Below, piece after piece: positions 58,871 to 64,000 of a DNA stretch of 64,000 nucleotides. Source of the stretch: Cacajao melanocephalus (taxonomy: Eukaryota > Chordata > Mammalia > Primates > Pitheciidae). The stretch covers positions 1 to 64,000 of the forward strand of contig CAUYLG010044439.1 in the NCBI GenBank assembly GCA_963573385.1, given 5' to 3'. Numbering within the stretch: the first letter of the stretch is position 1; the number at the start of each line of letters is the position of its first letter. The position numbers were made by a program, and so were the translations under genes. The notes beneath the pieces are model-generated. The model ran no database searches. It was not told where the DNA came from and saw only the letters and a program-made list of their open reading frames with translations.

Positions 58871-60870
58871 TTTTCCATGATGACTCCTGGGAAAGAACCT
58901 CTGGGATTTATATTCCCTTCCAATCCTTCTCTCCCCAGAGTGAGATCATAGCTCATTTGGTCCTTTTGTATTTTCTTTACAATGCCCTTCAAAACACATT
59001 AAATAATGCATCCAAAAAACTAAAATGAGGGTAACTAGATGAAGAAAATTTAATGTCAAAATTCATATTGGAGAACTGCTGCTTTTTATCTTCTTAAAAT
59101 CAGAAGGAACTATGATCAAAAGCCAGTTTTAGTTTAATTTCTTAAAATCTTAGTATATATACTTAATCAGAAGTCCAAGATAAAAGTGGTATTTGGAAAC
59201 TCCTGATATTCTGTTCTGTGGTTAATATTGTCATGCTGTCTTATCTAGGAATTTTTCTGTGTTCCTATAAAGTGCCACTCATCACATTTTAAAGTGTGTA
59301 TCATTTATGGTTGCTTACCTCATCCTTTTCCTAATTTGCTGAAATGGGTTTTCTAAAGAATTACTTTAGATAAAATTTGGCATTTGCCTTACCCAAAAAA
59401 TGTAGGCCATTTTATAAGCCGTGATAAATTCTTCACCATACAAAACTGACATGATATACTAGCTTTGTGTAACGTTAACCCCAGAGACCATGACGTGTGC
59501 TAAATATTGATTTGCTCATATTTCCCTGGCTACCTACTGAGCATGAATTCCCCCATGTGCATACTCTGTGGGCTGTCCTTCGACTGACTTCCTCTGCATC
59601 TTATTCTCAAGTGAGATATAAGAGTTTTTTAGCTCAGAGGTATCAGTCCCCTGACTCTAGCATGTATGTGTTTTCACCACACCGTATATCGCTCCACAAA
59701 GTATAACAAACTGGTGTTTCTATGAATAGAGGGAAAAAACCTCATATACAAAGTCCCCAAACCTCGTTTAATAATGTGGGTCATTCAACCAAGCCCAACC
59801 TCCAAGTTCAGATCTTGCAAAAAAGGCCTATTATCTCTTTATGTTAAAGGACATTATGATTAAACATTGTGCTCATCTATGATTATGCTCCTCTGATATG
59901 TCAAGAACCTGTGTCTCATAATCATCAGGAAATGTCTCATCTAGTAAATCACCCTAACTTTCTGGGGAGATGAAAGCATCAAAGTAGGAATAATAGTTTG
60001 TATGACTCATCGGCATGTTATTTAGATAACGCATATTGTTAGGTTAATCATTTTTAGTGTGTCGGAAATCTTGCCTCACTTCTTCAAATGTCTTATTCTG
60101 AAATTGAAGTCCTTAGATCACTAGTAAGTTTTTCAACAGAGACTTAAACATAATGGTGACATAAAAATAGAATTCAAAAATTCTATTTCCATGTTCTCAA
60201 AGTAAGCACTTTTATTTGTAATTAACATTTTATTTGCTAAAATATGAAAAGTCATTCTAATGCATTCTTTTTTAAAATTAAGCATCAGTGGAGATTTGAT
60301 TTTTTATCACCATACAATTAATAACTTGGGTGCTACTAGGAAAACAACCAATGTCTTTGAGTGTGCTAATAAATCTCAGTAATAAGTTTTAAACAAAGGC
60401 AACTAAAAAAATGGGAGTGTATGAATGCGGTGGGAAGTGAAGAGGAAATGGCAGTGAGGAGATGTAGATGTAGCCTACGTAAAATATCCTTGACAGGTCA
60501 AACAAGCAACTGTTCACAAAGGGAATAAGTGCCTGACCCATCTACACAGAAAATGTGACAGAGTTCTCAGACCTCTGGATACATATGAGGAGCATTTTTC
60601 AGTTTAGTCTAAATGTAGAGCTTTCTCTAGTCCAGATCTAAGTATTATAAAATTTTCCCATTGCTATAATTCAAAACAAAAAGCAGTCATACCTACTTAC
60701 CTTCCTTCCTGAATAACTCAGTTCTAAAACCACTAGGTGGGGTCTTAATGAGCTACTAGCCCATATGGGGTAGAAGGGAAGAGAGACTACAGTGGCCTAC
60801 CACTGGGTAAGAGCCCCCATGAAATAGTAGCAGAGTTGTGGGTAGAACCAGGAGATTTGCTATTTTAAGA
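58868..60870. other. long single-copy-looking interval
   Basis: About 2 kb without recognised mobile elements or frames above 69 residues. It contains a CTCF-like core at 60730. Confidence 0.55.
60730..60741 (+). promoter_or_regulatory. CTCF-like core motif
   Basis: 'ccactaggtggg' matches CCASYAGRKGGC at 11 of 12 positions (G for the final C). It has the same orientation as the motif at 38263. Binding is not shown by sequence alone. Confidence 0.3.
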
Positions 60871-60877
60871 ATACAAG

Positions 60878-61128
60878 TTGGGCACCCCAAATCCAAAAGT
60901 AAGAAATCTAAAATGCTCCAAAATTCTAAAGTTTTTAGTGCCAAGATGATGCTCAAAAGAAATGCTTATTAGAAGATTTCAGATTCTGAATTTTCACTCG
61001 CCTAGTTAGTATAATGCAAACCTAGTAACGCTCACCTAGTAAGTATAATGCAGATATTTCACAATCCAAAAAAATCTGAAATCTGAAACACTTCTGGTCC
61101 CAGGCATTTTGAATAAGAGATACTCAAC
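60878..61128 (+). mobile_element. Tigger-type non-autonomous DNA transposon
   Basis: The left part has 'aatctaaaatgctccaaaat' and 'gatgatgctcaaaagaaatg'. The right part has 'cacaatccaaaaaaatctga' and 'aatctgaaacacttctggtc', ending 'gagatactcaacctgtat'. The ends are imperfect inverted repeats. Inside, 'ctcacctagtaagtataatg' is a near duplicate of 'ctcgcctagttagtataatg'. Confidence 0.65.
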
Positions 61129-61314
61129 CTGTATATGAGTATAAAGGGAACCAACTTTCTCATAGTCATGAAAAACACAAAACTAGAACGAATCCTGTGG
61201 TGTTGGATGGGATTTCAAGGTATTGATATGAACTCATAGTTTTTATCAATGGATGGATAAGGGGATATATAGAATGATATCAAAATAGAGATAAATAAAT
61301 ATAGATATTGTGGT

Positions 61315-61850
61315 ATCCTGTCTCTAAAATGTTCCCCAATTTTTCTTGCCTCAAGGTATTCATACTTCTGTGTAGGTACCTCCCATACTAAACAGGGTTG
61401 ACCTGTGTAAGCAATAGTATACTGGGAAAATGACAAAGTGAGACTTTGAGAAACAGGTGATAAAAGACATTCTGGCTTCTTCTTGGCTATCCCTCGCTCT
61501 GTGGGAAGCCAGACACCGCGTTATGAGACACTCAAGCATCTCTATGGAGAAGTCAATGACATGAGGAAATGAGGCCTTCAGCGAAAAATCAGTCCTAATT
61601 CTTCAGACATTTGAGTAGCCACCTTGTCAGTGGATCCCCCAGCCTCAGTCAAGCCTTAGGAAGGCCACATTCCTGGCCAGCACTTGACTGAAACCTTCTG
61701 AGAATCATGGAGGCAGAACCACACCCTCTGAATTCTGGATAAAACTGCAAAGTAATAAATGGCCATTGTTTTAAGCACTAAGCTTTGAGGTAGTTCTTTA
61801 TGTACCAATAGATAGTTACTATACCGGTGAATATATGTACGTATAGAAAA
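61315..61850 (-). mobile_element. old LTR-like repeat (MaLR/ERVL type), tentative
   Basis: 'ccccagcctcagtcaagcct', 'tgactgaaaccttctgagaa', 'attgttttaagcactaagct' and 'aatagatagttactata' follow a common mammalian LTR-like repeat in antisense. The left end is uncertain. Confidence 0.45.
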
Positions 61851-62089
61851 CACATGCCTACATGTATTACCTAGCTCTATCCACTGACAGACTCTGGGTA
61901 CAATAACCCTTCAAAGCCAGTGAGCATGCCAGTGCCAGATCTTGATTTCTTAAAATAATTCTTCACTAAGAGGAACCAGTGCTCCTCAGAGAAATGGCTA
62001 ACTTCAGGGTAAGAGCAGGAAAAATTAAAGATGAGCCTGAATGTTTTATTTAATGTATCAAGGAAATGGTCAAACAATTATGAAAGCCA

Positions 62090-62960
62090 GTCTGGAATAG
62101 CTCCCACTGGTGAATCTGGGACAATCCAAGCATCAGAATGAATAATAACCTACCGAATAAAACAGGAATTTACAACTCCATACTGATATGAATAACTAAG
62201 TGAAAAAATAAATTGGAAAGAAAAAATTATTGCACTAGAATGCCAACTAATAAATACAGAAGAAATGGTAAAATTAAAAGATAACCAGCTAGCAACCACC
62301 AGAGTAATAATTAATTCAGCCAAAAAGTGTCAACAGATGCTAAAATTACCAAATCCAAGCTTGATGAGAAAGGAAATATTACATAGGCTCAACTATTTGC
62401 AAAATGCTTAGTAAATATAAAGAAGAAAAGAGTGACTGTACAATGGAGAAATCTGGCAGACACCACCTAAACAAATTATTAACATTAACATCATCAGTAA
62501 TGGGACAAATTGAAAACATGTGCCATCTAATTGAATGCAATAAGAAGAACGCAAAATCATTACTGTGGTATTCCAGCCCTAGAAGAAGCACAACTTGAAT
62601 CTAATAGTAAGAAAACATTAGATAAACCAGATTTAGGGACTAATGTGATAAAAAGTCCAGGTCATGAAAGTGAAAAGAGACTAAGGAAGTGTTCCTGATG
62701 AAGGAGACAGTAGGAAGACAACAGCTGACTGTAATATGTGATCGTGGACTAAGTTATTTTGCAAGGAAATTATTGGAATAATTGGCAAAACCTTGAATGA
62801 TATTTGTGATTTAGGTAATAATAACGAATCCTTCTCAATTTCCTGATTTGATAACGTTACTGTGGCTATACAGAAAACTACTTATTTGTAGAAAATATTC
62901 ACTAAAGTATTTGAAGTTATGGGGCTTCTTATCAACAACTCGAATAGCTCAGAATCAAAA
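62090..62960 (+). mobile_element. very old L1-type 3' UTR remnant
   Basis: 'acaacagctgactgtaatat', 'gtgatcgtggactaagttat', 'ggaataattggcaaaacctt', 'caatttcctgatttgataac' and 'aaaatattcactaaagtatt' occur in the order of an old (L1ME-like) 3' UTR. The upstream boundary is uncertain. Confidence 0.5.
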
Positions 62961-63911
62961 AGCTCTTAATCTATTTTTGCTAATTCTTTGTAGGATTTTT
63001 ATTATTTTAAAATAAAAGGAAAAAGAAACACACTACAGATGTAAAAATTACAGCACTCATTTGGCAGAGAACATAAAGGCCGTTCAAAGACACATAATAC
63101 TAAATAGAAAAAACATACAGAAAGGGCATGCATAGCAGACATCATATATCCATAGAGTGCCAGTGACAGCAGCAACAATAAAAAAGAAAGTAGGAACATG
63201 GAGAGTAGATCCAAGCAGAGACATCCACTGAATTACTTACCATCCCAGAGGAAGCAGATGGTGTAGTTCAAAATAAAATAATCTCATGAGGGTTTATTTA
63301 CAAAGAGACTATTTGCAAAGATGTGGATTATGGGAACCATACACCCAAGGATTAGTAAGAGCCTAATACCTAACCTGTTAAGAGGGGCAAACACAGTACA
63401 GGAATCTACAGAGTCATGCCTACTGCCTTAAGGGAATCAATATTTGTTGGAGAGACACAACCAGCTGGAGGAGACCTTGCAATTGGGGTGCCTGGGCCTC
63501 ACTCCCCTTCCTTCCAGTCTACTGCCAGGGGTCCCCATTGGCAAACTGGCCAAACTCAGTGGGAAAGAAAAGGGTGTGGGAACCTATGATGTGGTCGACG
63601 TGTCTGACACAAAACAAGATATAGAAGAGTTGAGAGTGATTGAGGGGTCAAGAGAAGTGATCTGACCTATCTGCCTTGAATGATATGAAATGAAGAACAG
63701 CCATGCTTAGTTCTTTAAAAATAACCATACACAAGAATTCTATTTAAAGTGTTTGAGAAAATTTTGTAAAGACTGAAAATCTTTGAAGTGGAAAAAAAAA
63801 AAGCAAACCATATCAAAACAACAACAACAAAAGAAAAAACATTCAGTACCCTGGTGGGTCTTTAACAGAAAGGATCATAAAAGTCATTGGATGATTCAAA
63901 ACGGTACAACA
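62961..63911. other. no gene or recognised repeat
   Basis: The 73-residue frame at 63444-63665 has no motif. 63790-63840 is A/C-rich. Confidence 0.5.
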
Positions 63912-64000
63912 GGGAGAGAGATCCAAGATGGCCGATTAGCAGCAGCTCAGGATTGTAGCTCCCAGTGAAAGTGCAGAGAGCGAGTGAATGCTGCAATTTC
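63912..64000 (+). mobile_element. L1 5' end, cut by window edge
   Basis: The first about 89 bases of an L1PA/L1PB-type 5' UTR: 'gggagagagatccaagatgg', then 'ccgattagcagcagctcagg', 'gctcccagtgaaagtgcaga'. The YY1-type site 'ccaagatggcc' at 63923-63933, which in L1 directs the transcription start, is intact. Whether the body is full length lies beyond the window. Confidence 0.85.

Noticed and set aside
58720..58992. Reverse frame with a poly-(His-Thr) run
   Set aside because: Created by the (TG)20 microsatellite.

Overview
The window is nuclear DNA from a primate, most likely human. It carries dimeric Alu elements, primate-type L1 5' UTRs and L1 3' ends, THE1/MST/MLT1 (MaLR) LTRs, and the mammal-wide layer of MIR, L2, MER5 and MER20. 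No bacterial or viral gene organisation is present: no operons, ribosome binding sites, CRISPR arrays, tRNA or rRNA. I find no convincing exon of a known protein-coding gene. Every long reading frame is either an L1 remnant, an antisense Alu or LTR frame, or short enough to be chance. The window reads as intergenic or deep intronic sequence.

Layout. 1-5335: an Alu end, a strand-switching pyrimidine/purine tract, an L1M fragment, then a primate L1 whose 5' UTR runs directly into mid-ORF2 and which hosts two Alus. 5.5-10.6 kb: MIR, MER5A-like, a reverse-strand L1 with a 78/79-bp internal duplication and a monomeric Alu, then a full Alu. 10.6-17.3 kb: mostly single-copy DNA with MIRs, one Alu, a palindromic DNA transposon and an unassigned old repeat. 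17.35-18.87 kb: a spacer-free palindrome of two L1 5' UTRs. 21.3-25.3 kb: a 57-bp minisatellite, an Alu, MER20 split by an MLT1 LTR, an MST LTR and an L1M 3' end. 27.4-34.3 kb: an old L1, an LTR inside an older repeat, a small splice-flanked open frame, an internally deleted L1 inside an older element, an 18-bp minisatellite and a THE1 LTR. 34.3-39.1 kb: the longest stretch with few repeats. 39.1-48.2 kb: an L1 nested in an L1, a MIR, an MST LTR, a pair of about 200-bp direct duplicates, an L1M end and MER20. 48.2-64 kb: mostly single-copy DNA with MIR, L2, MLT1, a 5'-truncated L1PA, a tail-only insertion, a Tigger-like element, old LTR and L1 remnants, and the 5' end of another L1 running off the window.

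Nothing here works together as a pathway. The content is a stratigraphy of insertions: MIR, L2 and MER first, then MLT1 and L1M, then MST/THE1 and primate L1, then Alu. The most unusual structures are the L1 5' UTR palindrome, two L1s with large internal deletions, the 1.2-kb-spaced direct duplicates, the left-arm-only Alu and the A-tail-only insertion. Family names are by recognition of sequence, not by database search; boundaries of old elements are good to roughly 10-30 bases.
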